Below, piece by piece: positions 43,300 to 55,710 of a DNA stretch of 64,000 nucleotides. Source of the DNA: Zelopaecilomyces penicillatus (lineage: Eukaryota > Ascomycota > Sordariomycetes > Hypocreales > Pseudodiploosporaceae); the NCBI GenBank assembly GCA_005765155.1, contig VCCP01000006.1, forward strand, positions 1,128,501-1,192,500, in the 5' to 3' direction. The position numbers were made by a program, and so were the translations under genes. The notes below the pieces were generated by a model. It was given only the letters and a program-made list of their open reading frames with translations, searched no databases and was not told the DNA's origin. Position 1 is the first letter of the stretch, and each line of letters begins with the position of its first letter.

Positions 43300-43725
43300 C
43301 TTTTTATAGTAACAGATAGCTAGAAATGTCTTTGCCATGTCTCGCCAGTGGGTGATTGAGTGTGCTCATATTTGCTGCCTGTTCCAGCGAAGAGCCCCAA
43401 TATTTGCTGTTAATAATAGTACAGGACGTCCATACGTATCTAGCTAAAGAGCACTAAAAGAAGGAGAGAGACAGAGAGAGAGATAGAGGTTGGGAGATTG
43501 GAAGAAGAGGAAACAACTGGGAATGGGACTCGTCTACAATACTGTACGGTGTAAATCTACTTTAAACTTTCTTTCTTCTCCATGCTGCCTAAAATACTAC
43601 CCACTCTACCTAGCCACCCCTGCCCCAGCTCCATCCATGTGTTGCCCATGTCCAAGTATCCGCAAAAAGATGATCAAGATGGAGTACTTGACTTCCCTTT
43701 GACCTTGATCCTTTTCGTCTACTCC

Positions 43726-43743
43726 GTACTCCGTACGGAGTAC
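43726..43743. repeat. perfect 18-bp palindrome
   Basis: GTACTCCGTACGGAGTAC is fully self-complementary with no spacer. An extra TACTCCGTA-like half lies directly to the left (43719-43728). Similar ACTCCGTA words occur near 12996 and 42365. Confidence 0.8.
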
Positions 43744-45688
43744 AGTTTTTAACAAACCTAACCCTCCCAGCTAAACCCCTACTAGGAAAAAAATAGCGAA
43801 CTTTGGAGGTTTCGATGGGAAGGCCCTGCTTTTGGGACCTTGGGAACCTACCTGGCGGCTGCTGCATCGTCCCGAACGCCGGCGGGCATTCCGCAAACCG
43901 CTGTCCGAGTTGCTGGGATTCCCCCCCCCCCTAACTCTCTCACTCTCGATCCACACCTTTTTTTTTCGTTACCATTCCCAATGCCCTTACTCGGTCCCTG
44001 CAGCAATACAGAAAAAAAAAAGACCCGAGGCAATGCCTTTTTTTTCTCTCTTTGAAATTAAAAAAAAATCTTCCACAACCGAGTCTGTGCTTGGATGATG
44101 ATAAATTCATTTCGGCCAAAAACTGATCGCTTACAATTGTACCGGACCTTCCATTGCACACAGCTGACACGAATTTTTACGGGGATGGGCTAGCAAGGCC
44201 GCAGCCGTACGTAGGAGAGAGAATATAGTACCAAACGCAGATTTCCGCCTGTGAAATCTTGTTTTTTTTTTCTTTGTTTTTTTTTTTAATTGACTATTAC
44301 GGTGTGTTAGGCATTGTGGCCGTCTGAATGGCTAGTACGTAGATAATTAAGGAAGAGACGTACGACGTCTATGCACCGGTACCTAGTCCGGGATTGTGGC
44401 CGTTTAGTCGCCGCCGTTGGGCTTGCTTTTTAACGGGCGTCTTTTGTAGGGCTACTCTACCAGTGACTTGGTCACTAGCCTAGCAAAGAAATATGTTGGG
44501 TGCTAAAATTATTGTTGTCTTTCCAGTACCTACGTATGGTTGGAGTATCGTTTGCGTCACAGGAACCCTTGCCCCCTTTTCTCTCTCTCTCCTTCTCTCT
44601 CTCCCCTTGTGATTCGTGCCCGCCGACTTAGAACAAATGCGGAAAGGTTAAAAAGGACTAGATTGACAACTTGACAGGGTGGTTTTTTTTTAGTTCTTCT
44701 TTTATTGGGTAACACGTAGCTTAACTTCCAAGACACACTTTTTTTCGTTTACGTTGAGAACTTGCGGAGGAAGGGAGATCTTGGTGTCGGTGGCTTGGCG
44801 TTAGCGGTAGGTAGGTAATAGGTAGTCGGTAGTGGAGGTTCCTTTTTAGGTAATAGACCGCCGGGAAGCGGGAGGGGCAGAGGCGCTTGCTTGAGTGTGT
44901 GTGTGTGTGTGTCTCTCTTTGGCTTGTTGCAGAGTTATGGTGAGATTTGATGGGATGAGTTGGCGGTTAGTGTTAGTCTACCCAAAGTTATTATTAGACG
45001 GAGAGAGACATTTCAACCGTAGCTAATATTAACAGGTTGGGAGGTGTTCCAATATTACTTTTAAAATTAGACACAAGGCCTCGCGGTGATCCTTTTTAAA
45101 ACCATGATAGTTTTAATCAGAGCAACTTTGTGTAATTTTACTGTAGCTATCATAAACAACCGCTTTCTCGGAACTCCAAGGCACAAAGCCGCCCCGTATT
45201 GGCATCTAGGGTGTGGATCAGCAAGCCCCGGCATTCCTAATGCGGCGCTAAAGCGTAACTTCACAAGAAGATACCACTCACTGATCATGTACTTTGTATC
45301 TTTCAACTACACATGCAGGGAACTCGTCTTCTTTCCCCTGTACACTCATAAAATTGTATTAAAATAAATAAGGGGGGGTTTAGTGAAGTGGGTGTGTCGG
45401 CTGTCCTGATCTCCGTTACCCTGATAGAAACAGGTATGGCCTTGCTCCACTGGCCTCCGACATTTACACACGGCAGATGGTGGTTTATTATGATGGACGT
45501 TTGTTTGTTCATTTCACGCAACTACAGGCAATGGTAACCCGTGACTTGGGCTTTGAGACATCTCAAACATGTTTTCCATTTCTATGTAGCTCTCTCTATC
45601 TAGGTATCAGGTGGGATACCGTCTCGAGGGGAATGCCGTCAAAACAAATCCGTATTGCTTGGCCTTTTGCCTACTGTTTACAAGTATT

Positions 45689-46597
45689 TTAGTTCACAAT
45701 AAGCTTTTGCAGGATATCCAAAATGTCCTGCTCAGTCTCCTCCTCCTTTAGGCCCAGCAACTCATTGTCCGTCTTTTCAAAATTGCCGCCGTAAGCCGGG
45801 TCCAGGATGGAACGGAAGAGATACGGCACAAAGGTCTCGGCATCAAACAGCTTCTGGGCCAATCGTGCATCGGCGGTCGCCGTAATGTCGTCCAGCTTGG
45901 CAGGCTGGGGTTCCCATGGCTTCCCAGGCGCCACTCTCTTGGCCAGAGCTAGCAGCCGGTTCTGACTTAGTTTGGCCGACTCAATGTAAACGGTCCGGTT
46001 GCTGGTCTCCTCGGCGCGCAGCAAAATGCCCGCAACGGCGTCACCAACCGTCGCCAGCGTCGTCGCGGAGAAGACACGGTCGCCGCCGTCAAAGATGGTG
46101 GGCTTGTAGTCTGATATCTTGAGGATGAAGTCATACCGCAAGCCCCAGTCGAGGAAGGCTGAGTTGCATACATAGGTGTATGTCAGCGGCGTCGACTCGG
46201 CCTTTTCTTCCAGGTACTCTCGGATCTCGACCTTGGGAGCAAAGACTGGCAGCTTCCGGGTTCTTGGGTTGTCCAAGTCTGATCCAAACTCCGATGGGAT
46301 GAATCGTTGGACGCCCGCAGCGATGGCCGCGTCCACCAGGTTCTTCTGGAAGCCAAGTGATGTGCTGCCAAGGGTAGCGACAACAGCATCCTGCCCTGCG
46401 AGAGCCGACTTGAGCGAGTCTACAGAGTCGAAATCGACATCTCTGATATCGGTACCGGAGGGGAAAACGGCACTTGAGCCCTGTCTGCGAAGTACGGTGA
46501 CGTTGAAGCTGCCAGAAGACACCAACTTCTGGAAAACCACCGAGCCGAGAGCACCCGAAGCACCGGCAATGGCAACGTTCTTGATGGTTGTAGACAT
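45689..46597 (-). CDS. NmrA-like / isoflavone-reductase-like NAD(P)-binding protein
   Basis: A single-exon, 302-residue atypical short-chain dehydrogenase of the NmrA-like family. The N-terminal Rossmann motif is AIAGASGALGSVVF (GxxGxxG, residues 12-18), followed by VLRRQGSS at the end of the second strand, where basic residues favour NADP(H). RFIPSEFGSDLDN is the family's characteristic segment, and FDWGLRYDF-like and DGGDRVFSATTLATVGDAVA segments follow (here SAFLDWGLRYDFI). The NmrA-like family includes redox-sensing regulators without enzymatic activity and reductases of aromatic or secondary metabolism. Which type this is cannot be told from sequence. It is divergently placed to a transcription factor gene 1.65 kb away. 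Confidence 0.9.
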   Translation of the reverse strand: MSTTIKNVAIAGASGALGSVVFQKLVSSGSFNVTVLRRQGSSAVFPSGTDIRDVDFDSVDSLKSALAGQDAVVATLGSTSLGFQKNLVDAAIAAGVQRFIPSEFGSDLDNPRTRKLPVFAPKVEIREYLEEKAESTPLTYTYVCNSAFLDWGLRYDFILKISDYKPTIFDGGDRVFSATTLATVGDAVAGILLRAEETSNRTVYIESAKLSQNRLLALAKRVAPGKPWEPQPAKLDDITATADARLAQKLFDAETFVPYLFRSILDPAYGGNFEKTDNELLGLKEEETEQDILDILQKLIVN

Positions 46598-48243
46598 TAT
46601 TGAAAGATTTGGTTTTGATATGAATTGATACTATGAGTGTTGTTGTTGTTATTGGTATTGCTGTGACTGTATGGTTTGTGGTCTCATTTCACTCCTCTAT
46701 TCTCTCAAACCACCTGAATATTTATACATGTTTGTCGAGTAGAGAGATGTAATGTAATCGAAACGTCCTCGCAATTCCATGAAGCCCATCACAACGACAT
46801 CCTGTGATTGCTAATTGTGTGCGATTTCTAATTGTCCCGGGCTTGATTACAAGATAAATCTACGCCTCCCCTCACCTGTTGACATCACGCAATCGGGCAT
46901 CTCTATAACATGATATATCAGCACCCTTTGACCACCAATTCTGCCACTCGGCCATGAGCTTGGTCATAACAGATCTCACAACAAAACCCAACATGAAAGA
47001 GTCCGTGATACTGGGCGGATATCGGGTTTCTGGTGGCAATAGCAGTGACAGCTGGTGGTGTTTTGCTAATATCAATCTACAGGTTCGTTGCCCACATGCC
47101 TGGCCGAGCCCCTGTAAACCTCATCAACACCCCCCTGTGGACCAGCAACACGCTACCTACACAGTTGTACACTACCGCTGGCTCTAATCATGGTCATACG
47201 CGTCAGCCCAGCCCAGCCCTGCATCGCTCCTGCCATGAAAATGCCAATTCACAGATGGCGTGCAATGTGGCTGCCGCCGCCAGACGCCAGACTCAAGAAT
47301 GGCCAGGAGCGATCAAGAAAGTGGGATGCGCCAGTGCGGGATCCACTGACGCCGAATCGAGACAGTCCGGCTGGGATCCTCCGTGTGGGATGAGGCCGAT
47401 GTATGTGGGCATGTGGGATGAGGCCGAGTGGGATGTGCAGGGCGGTACGTACCTCCTTCCCCCAGGCACCCACCCAAACAGAAACCCACTTGGCTCCAAC
47501 CGTCGGTACGGCACTTGCAGAAGGTGGCAGCAAGCACCGCCGTGGCAGTAGCAGGCCGTGCAGCCAACTCCAGGGCCAGATCCAGGCACTCACTGCGACT
47601 TTGGCTGCGCAGTTCGCCCACTGAACCCTCAGTTCACCACCGGGCTGTATTTTTCTTTAAACCATCGCCACCGGACACAGACACAGGCAAAGGCAAAGGG
47701 AAAATGGAATCAACACCAGAATTGCAATGCTGCTTGCTCCGGGAAACGCGATATCTAGACATCGGAAAATGATGCGCTGTGGCAACACGCCCTGGACAGC
47801 CCGAGGCCTGCTCAGCGTCAGGTGGCCAGTGCCGGCGGCACCCTATTTTTTTGTGTCGTTTTCCTGTCAGCGCCATCTTTTCCATCTCCGTCAGCAACCC
47901 CTGCACCAGGATTAATAACGTCCATCAAACCGTCTGTCTGTACAGCGACGTCAGTTCATATGACTTTTGCCGTCCTCGATCTCCTTATCTTCGTCCCGCC
48001 TCCTCTCTGCGCATTTCAACCCTCGCATCCCCAGGTTTTCCCATTGCTGTGCATTTGGTTACTGAGCTGCCTTTTGGATTTCGGGACCTTTGGTGTCAAT
48101 GGGCTGCAACGGTTACAAAGCACACGGTGTAGCTTTGGTAAGCTCTTTCAACGACCATTGCTTTATTAGACGATCCCGGAGTTTTCATCATTCATCCTAC
48201 TCGGCCGGTTAAATTGTGGGGGTATATACCACTCGGATCCGAC
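46598..48243. promoter_or_regulatory. shared divergent promoter region (NmrA-like gene / dual zinc-finger factor)
   Basis: About 1.65 kb separates the NmrA-like start (minus) from the transcription factor start (plus). Near the NmrA-like gene are a TTGTTGTTGTTATT stretch and TATTTATACA (about 46719-46728), a plausible TATA region for the minus-strand gene. Open frames within 47033-47551 lack motifs and are not called. Confidence 0.45.
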
Positions 48244-50747
48244 ATGAACCAGCAACAGCCGGAGCGCCATATGTGCCATTGTGGCAAGGGATTCCTTCGA
48301 AAAGAGCATCTGCGTCGCCATCAAGCAACGCATAGCACCCCTACCTTTGTCTGTCACATATGCCAACGCTCCTTCACTCGCCGGTAAGTCAAGTCAAGTC
48401 AAGTCAACGCCTCTCCCACAAGCACCTCAGAGCCCCCGTGCCTTGTTATGAAGGGAGGGACGGACGGACGGTGTTGGGCAGAAACCAGCAGAATAAAAAA
48501 AAACTAAGCATTTTCACACAGCGATCTTCTTCGCCGCCACCTTACGTTACATGATGTTGTGCAAGCACCCGACTCGAGAAGGGTGCGAGCCTGTGACGCC
48601 TGTCATGTTAGCAAAATAAGATGTGACGGCGGTCCCAGGTGTTCCCTCTGTACAAAACGCGGAGTCGACTGCTCATTCAACCGAGGACGGCCATCAAACG
48701 ACCATGCTTCAGTATCAGGCTCATCCTTGCACTCAATTCGCGACCAATCTTCTTCTCCCAACGCTTCCACCGACAGTGGTGATATACCCCATGGTAGCAT
48801 TCATCCAGACCTCCTACCAAACGTCTCACTGGAGAGTACGAACCATGTTCTACAGAGTAACGGGGTTCTGCGAGGTCTCCATCCAGAGTACATGATCCGA
48901 GTGGCCAGGCTAGGACTACAGACAATTCTCGAAGCTATCTCTGGTCCACGATCCAACTCCTCGCTCAAGACACAACCTCAGTTTTCAACTGAGATGAAGG
49001 CTTGGTCACGAACATGCATAGCAACCTTTTTCGGGCGTTTCCATGACCGGTGGCCCATTCTTCACGCCCCAACCTTTGAACAAGCTACCGAGACAACATA
49101 TATGCGAGCCTCTGTTATTATTATTGGTTCCTGGTTCTATGATGATGCCGTGTTGAAGGATCTCATCTCGGAGATTCACACTCGGCTTGTAAAACAACTT
49201 CTCGACGAGCTGGTAGGTGGTGAACTGCTCTTTTGAATTTGTACCTGCCAAACTAACGTTAATTAGTCTGGCACTACACAAGAACGAAATCGTCCATGGC
49301 CTGTAGAGACTTACCAGGCAGCTCTTCTCAATGTGATATTCGCGTTTGAAAGCGGGGTTCGTGTTTAAGCATCACATCTTCAAGAATTGGGGCAACTCTT
49401 TTGGCTAACTTGAAAACTTTTAAAGGGGGACCGAAATATTACCAAGGCTAGGCTTCTTCACAGCCTCCTGGTAACAGCAATGCGAGAAGCAAAGGTCTTC
49501 AGTTCCGATGCTGTTGAGGACCAGATGACGGTTCATTTCCCGGGAGACTTTCCACCCTGGATTTTCACAATGAATGAGCGCTGGAAGAGGTACGTCGTGT
49601 CGTATTTGATTTTCTTTCCCCAGTTGGATAGGTTTCTAACAGTGAATGCAGACTTGCCATTGCTTCGTTCAAAATCGACACGTATCTCTCTCTGCTAAGC
49701 AACCAACCTCCAGTTGTACAACGTGAGGAATTGGATTTGAGTCTCCCGTCAACCTTTTCCATGTGGAACTCGTATGGCCTTGATGTCTTTTGCAGACGAT
49801 ATCCAATAGAGCCCCTGGATCGCTCTCAGTATAAAATTTGCGATTTGGCGATTGGATCACCGCAACCCATGGCTTCTGGTACTCTGGTCGAGGATGTCCA
49901 GGTTCGCTTGCTTGGATGTACAAATAGCATTTGGATCCTTCGGCAGATGCGAAGAAATCAATCTCACGGTGTCTCTGTTCATTCCGAACAGAACGATGTC
50001 ATGTCAGGTCGACTAAAACGTTGTAAACATCAGCTAGATATGTTGGCTGGTGTTTGGAATGATCCGGACCTGCACAAGCAGAACATTGATTTTCTGCTGA
50101 GTGCCTACTCTGGTGAGGAGGAACCTTCTCAACTTGACTGGAAAGAGCAAGTCCTAGCCCGGCTTTGCTCGAGCTTATTCAGCGCCATTATGCTGTATTA
50201 TCTTCTTAGCCTACATGTATACGCTGATGTGTCTATGCTCACGCACGAAGCATCGGACATGGAACTTACAATGGCCACTCCTCCAGCGCACAGGAAGCAG
50301 ATGAAAGTCAAAGAGTGGGCTTTCTCTACAGATAGCAGAGCCGCAGTCCTTCAAGCGATTCTCTGCTGGCGAGCGTATGAAGGCGCTGCATCTAGGGCTG
50401 AACTACGAGGAGAGTCTGTCGACCCAGTCGCATACATGGCCCTTTCAGCCGGGGCAACAGTGCTCTGGGTTTGGGTCATGAATTACATAGAAATGTGCAC
50501 GTGTATGTCGGATCCCAACCGGCTGGACATTGGTCTCGTTTCACTGGGGGCAGGTAGATGTCCCGAGGCCGAAGTCTGGATTCAGAACGGCGGCAACATT
50601 TCGCTCCATGGTGTATCCATCTGTCGATGCAATGTTGACGCTTGGTTGACGCCTATGGCGGCGGCATTGACGAGAGCAGGGCGGACTTGGGAGATGGGGA
50701 ATGTCGTGGCGCGGAGGCTGTGGTCAAGACTGGGCCCGCCTCGGTGA
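48244..50747 (+). CDS. transcription factor with two C2H2 fingers and a Zn2Cys6 cluster
   Basis: Five exons, join(48244..48383,48522..49212,49267..49356,49426..49589,49652..50747), encode 726 residues. The first C2H2 finger is Cys11, Cys13, His26, His30, with a shortened CX1C knuckle. The second is Cys37, Cys40, His53, His57 and is completed only by joining exons 1 and 2 (FTR-RDLLRRHLTLH). The Zn2Cys6 cluster follows at Cys71, 74, 81, 87, 90 and 97. The middle and C-terminal parts carry the fungal-specific factor domain (RFHDRWPILHAPTFEQ, WPVETYQAALLNVIFAF, AIASFKIDTYLSLL). All four introns have GT...CTAAC/CTAAG...AG signals and keep frame. The combination of both finger types is a known fungal regulator class. 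The divergent NmrA-like gene is a candidate target. Confidence 0.9.
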
Positions 50748-52334
50748 ATGATGGTTGTGATGTCTCTTGATTTGGAGTTTTCGGATGGGATGTGCAACCA
50801 TGAAATAAGACACACGAAGGAGTTGGGGAAAACATTGCATTGTATAGACAAGAAACAAACTGGCGCAACCATTGATATTTAAGGCATTGGGGATGCGCAA
50901 TCCCACATTGCTCCTCTTACAAATACAAACCGGTATTAACCCCCACACACATATGATCCACCACTCAGCCAATGCATCTCCCGCTATTCCGTGTTCCATT
51001 CCCCAGTGAGTCGTTGTCTTTTGACGTTGAAGTCACAAGCCGGAGCGTCCCATCGGCATACATGTGGAATATGTCCGAATGCGTGTTGGTTACGACACCA
51101 CTGGTTATGGCATTATTAATGATTTGGGGGTTAGACCTCCCGTCGAGTGCCCGGGATTATCAAGCTTCTCGGGGCCAGAGTGGGATGGCTTTGCTTTGCC
51201 ATCCGTTCGGCCCCGAGCCCTGCCGCAAATGCACCTTGTATGTACCACGCTGGAGCACATCTTCAACTCCTGACTAATAGCCAGCTGGGTCAAATTCACC
51301 CGAGTTGAGATATTGAGCTGAACGTTCCGTACATACATGCACACATACTTACATACATCTCAAGGTGGAATCGATCCCGTGTTGTCTGCCTAGGCAGACG
51401 TGACGACAGAAGAAAGGTGGGATACCGAGCCACAGAACTCGGGCAACTCCCTTGAGTGTTTAAATAAAGGCAGATGAGTAGTGATGTGGCCGATGGGTGA
51501 ACAGAAATCAGATCGGGATAATGAGGCTGCAGGACATGATCTTGTTGTTTTTTGGAAATAGGAAGTGGACCAGACAAGAACTATGGCTGAAATAGTAACT
51601 AGTAAATCAGGCAAATTATACTAGAGAAAGCCATGTCAGCCTTTTTTGAACGAGGAAAGAGGAAAGGGGAAAGGAGTTTGTGAGTACTACGTAGTATGCC
51701 ATGTGTGTTTTCATCATCATCCCAGTGCACTGGCCGATGCTAAAGCCCACGTCATAGCCGTTCCTTGGGGGTTCTGTCTGGTCTGAAGGCAACATTGAAA
51801 AAACACTTATTCCGCCTTGCCGTAGGCTTACTCCAAAACAGAAGTATCTCTCCTCCCATTCAAACGCCGTGCAGTAAGGGAGGGAGGTTCAGCGCCGATG
51901 GGCTAGAAGAACAAGCAGGCAAGTAGGTATATTAGCACACGAAACTGCCCCCGTGGGATAGCTTGCCATTCCAACCCAGCGGGATGGTCCTTGGTTTTTT
52001 TTTCAACTTACAACCCTAATGGGAAATATGGTGAACGGAAATACCAGCATCCCTCAATGATCATTGCTTCTTCCTGGGGCGTTACTGAAGAAAAAAACAG
52101 AGGGGGAATAGAACTACAGCTGTTACTTGTTTCTTCTTCTCCTACTTTTATTGGAGAAACAAAATGAAATGATAGAAGTGTCCGTATTTGGATATGTGTG
52201 TGTGTGTGCGTGAGTGCCAAGAAGGCCCCATCCACTCGGCCGAGTAAGAATGGGAGTGAGTGGGTTGGCTGTTCCGGCTGCGGCTGCTGCTACGCTACGA
52301 CGGCGTGGAGTCTCGGGATTTGCGATTCCCGGCC

Positions 52335-52354
52335 GGGGGGGGGGGGGGGGGGGG
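52335..52354. repeat. 20-G homopolymer
   Basis: Twenty consecutive G on the + strand, followed closely by a further 7-G run (52372-52378). Confidence 0.8.
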
Positions 52355-53162
52355 AGTTTGCGGTACAAAGTGGGGGGGCCGGCATAGCGGCGGTTTGTGA
52401 CGAAGGGGAAGAAGGAGAAGTAATGCTGTGAAAACTTTGATAATTGGGTATTTTACGAGAATTAAAAGCTGCTGGAGAATTTAAGTCAGCAAGTCTGTAG
52501 ATGCTGATGAGTATATAATTCGTGGTGTTTTCGACGAAAAGGGTAAGGGGCTGGACTAACAGATTTGAACTGAGAGAAATCTAAACCATGGGATACCGTT
52601 GCGGTGGATGAAATCCGGAGGCAAAGCTTCTCATCAAGGGATGAGTTTCCGTGTGTCTACCGGGCTCGTATGATTGGTGGCTCTCAATTTGCATGAGTTT
52701 CTGGTTTGCTTTGGTTGAAAAAAAAAAAGCCTTGCCAGCATAAACATAACACTTTTGCAGAGCCAAGAGCTACAAGTCGCCGGTGGGGGTGGTTATGGGC
52801 TGTGTGGGAGAAAGGTCACGGCCGTGATGATTTCTCAGTACATTCAAATCTTTGTAATAAGAGGATAAGAGAATAGGAAAAAGGAAAAAAGTAACAGAAT
52901 GGACGGTACAAGACATCATGGTTCCGTTAATAGACTGTGTAGGGGTGTTGACTCATACATGTGTCATCCCTTTTGCAAATATATTTATATAGGAATAGGG
53001 GGTTCGTTCTGCGCAGATGCTGCATATATGAAGTATCAATCATGCATGGAGTATTTATACAACATTAAAAGCAAGCTGTTTTTATTAGCAGTTGGGAAGG
53101 TACGGAGAGAGAGTTCTTTTGGTTGCCGTTTTCTTCTTTGCTTTTTTGATAGATGCCAAAAA

Positions 53163-53204
53163 AAAAACTCCGGTTTGAGACATAAGTCATGAACCGGAGT
53201 TTTT
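53163..53204. other. 13-bp stem hairpin with A/T ends
   Basis: AAAAACTCCGGTT (53163-53175) and AACCGGAGTTTTT (53192-53204) are perfect inverted arms. The 16-base loop itself contains a GAC/GTC mini-stem. The left arm is preceded by a longer A run (from 53159), so either strand shows a GC-rich stem followed by a T run. Confidence 0.8.
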
Positions 53205-55662
53205 AAACCCCGTTAGGTAAACGGGACTAGGACACCCCCAGGTTACATTCTAAGCATGTCGACCAAACAAAAATTAAGGTTAAGTCGACGGATCTGGTAA
53301 TGTGAAGTATTAATACGGATTAGAGAAGGGGAAAACTTCCACTCACAATTCCAAGTGGGGGCGGCATACGGTTGTCATCTTATCTTGAAGAACCAGAATA
53401 GTCAGCTGGGCTCCCTATGACCTTTTTTCTTTTTTTTGGGTACAGTGTGAAGGGGAATGGAGAGGCAGGGAACCTGGATTATTTTCATGTATCTCAAAAA
53501 GAAAAAGGCGGCTCTTGGGAGGGAGAAGTCGTGATTAAGATTCTGATGGATCGGGTATCCCAGGGGGGCGTGGGCGGGCCGTGATGGGGGGAACTAGAAT
53601 CTTACGTGGAACGATTTGCATCGAACCTTAGATATAACACTAAATCGCTAATCTGGCATGTGTACGATGGGTTTGCAGGAAAGGGTATCGTGCTGACGGT
53701 ATGATCATGGGGGGGCTTGGCAGTGTGCAATTGGTGGGATTTTTTTTAAAGTAGAAACTATTCCTCGAAAACTGATTTGGGTAGCGTTATTGGGGTTTTC
53801 TGCCTGGGGTAAAGGTTTAGGAGTCCCCAAATCTGTGGGAAGTTGGAAGATGTTGAAGGTGTTTGTGCTAGTGTGTTAGTTGTATGGGTCGTTGAGCAAG
53901 CACTTGAGATATCTAGCCCTGTAATGAGTGCTACGCTCTCAATCATCTGTCAAGATCTGACTTTAAGTTTTGAACCTTGAGCTCACTGAAGCGCGATGGT
54001 TGTTGCCCCTTCCAAGCTTTTCGCAAATAATCACAATTAACGTAACCAAAAGAAACGAAACGCAAAAAGAGATTGTTAATTAAGGGTCAAGACTCAGCTG
54101 CGAAAACTGGCTGCATCGAGATCTTCTCGAACACCTTCTCATTAGCACCCATGACATGACCATTGCCGACTTGTGGATGCGTGGGACCAGGGGCCTGTAT
54201 TCCGGTATGATTGAGGCTACGGCAGTTTGATGTGATGCCAACAACTTCTTCGATTGACATGACGTGCCATAAGCACTAGTCCTTTGTCGAGTAGATCTCT
54301 TGCTTTAATTTATAACTTCAACCACGTATGACCATATTATGGAACAGAGAGTTTAATGCAGATCATTTGGGCAAAATCTGAGGAAATTTGGAGATCTCTG
54401 AAAAGATATTAGGAATCTAGTTCCCTGCCCTTTAATCTTCCAAAGCAGCCCCATAAAACATACGTAAAAACTTGCAACTAAGATTATCCTATCAAGCAGA
54501 ACACATGCCATCTTGCTTACTGACTAGAGAACTAAACAGCGCTACAGTTTCGTCATCATTGACGCGACATGCACATGTTGCACTTGTATATGGCCACTGG
54601 AAACCTCAACTTGTTCTCTATCGCCAATGGAAGGGGTGTCTGAGCTATCGGTGCACAACAGGACAGGACAATCCATTTAAAGGAAAACGTGAAGAATCTT
54701 TAAAAGGCCCGCCACTTACACCCGTGATGATTTAAAAGGCCTATTCTCTGCGATTCAGATTAGGTTACTGTGTATTGCAAAGATGAAGCTCTAGTCTTTG
54801 ACAACTTGGTTAAAAATCTGACAAGCATATACAAAGCCGGTGTCCCCGGGGCTTACTGGTCAATTATTTCTTTTTGCCATTCCAGAAATACTCTCCCGCA
54901 GTTCTAGAACTGTGATGGTCATGAATATGGCAGGAGATTAGTAGATAAAGTCAATAATGGGGAATAGCGTCATCATAACTGCCGCTTTAGGGCTACTCCC
55001 TTTCTATACATGGCATTTATGGAGAAGATAGACACCCATACATGTATGCATTTGACTCAAATCTATGTATTTGGTGTATTAAGCTTATTTGTATAGACTA
55101 ACATATTCTATATATACATACCCGTCATTTCACACATGAACGCAGCTTTGGCTGGCCTATTGAAGGAGATATCACGGTCGTGCTATTCTCTGACGGATTG
55201 CGTTCAAAATCTAGATCCAGTACCCAATCCAACCATGACACTGGTCGAGGCACTTTTAAGGTCCCATTGAATATTCTTCAGTATAGCTACCCAATATACC
55301 ACTACTTTCTCCATGTTACCAAGGCAAAGATAAACATACGCCATCCTTTTTCTATACCGCATCCACTCCTTATCTCCGTTCCTAATAGTTGTCCTCTCAT
55401 CTAGGGGTAATGTCACCTGATATCATGAAAACGTCCCTGAACTTCCAAGACGAAACATCAACATTTTCTCCACCAACAAGAAACGATTCCACCAAACACT
55501 AATAGATCTTCCAGTCTAGAAAAATCCACAACTTAGTGTCGAACATTCTGACACGGGCCACTCACCAAAACTCTTCCAACTCCTAGCTGGCGATCTAAAT
55601 CCCAAGCTACTACAGCAAGCACGACGTCATAGACTCTCCGCAACCATTTCCACGAGTAGACC

Positions 55663-55710
55663 CTCCGCAACCCCTCTCCGCCTCCGCCTCTCCGCAACCC
55701 CTCTCCGCCT
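55663..55710. repeat. 27-base-period direct duplication
   Basis: A 21-base block beginning CTCCGCAACC and ending CTCCGCCT occurs exactly twice (55663-55683 and 55690-55710), with a related partial copy just upstream (about 55634-55646). Confidence 0.75.

Larger units (their letters stand above)
41861..45688. other. 3.8-kb gap rich in homopolymers
   Basis: The gap lies between two converging 3' ends, yet it is full of promoter-like sequence: a 30-G run (42319-42348), a 13-G run (42484-42496), a four-run G motif (43266-43299), an 18-bp palindrome (43726-43743), poly(C) and poly(T) tracts near 43921-43967 and 44034-44284, a CTCTCT tract (44580-44606) and a GT repeat (44897-44912). Short frames here lack features. 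A non-coding RNA or a small, heavily spliced gene could be present but I cannot support one. Confidence 0.5.

Noticed and set aside
47033..47551. 172-codon plus-strand frame between the NmrA-like gene and the factor
   Set aside because: No ATG at the start of the frame, no family motif, and it sits in a divergent promoter region.
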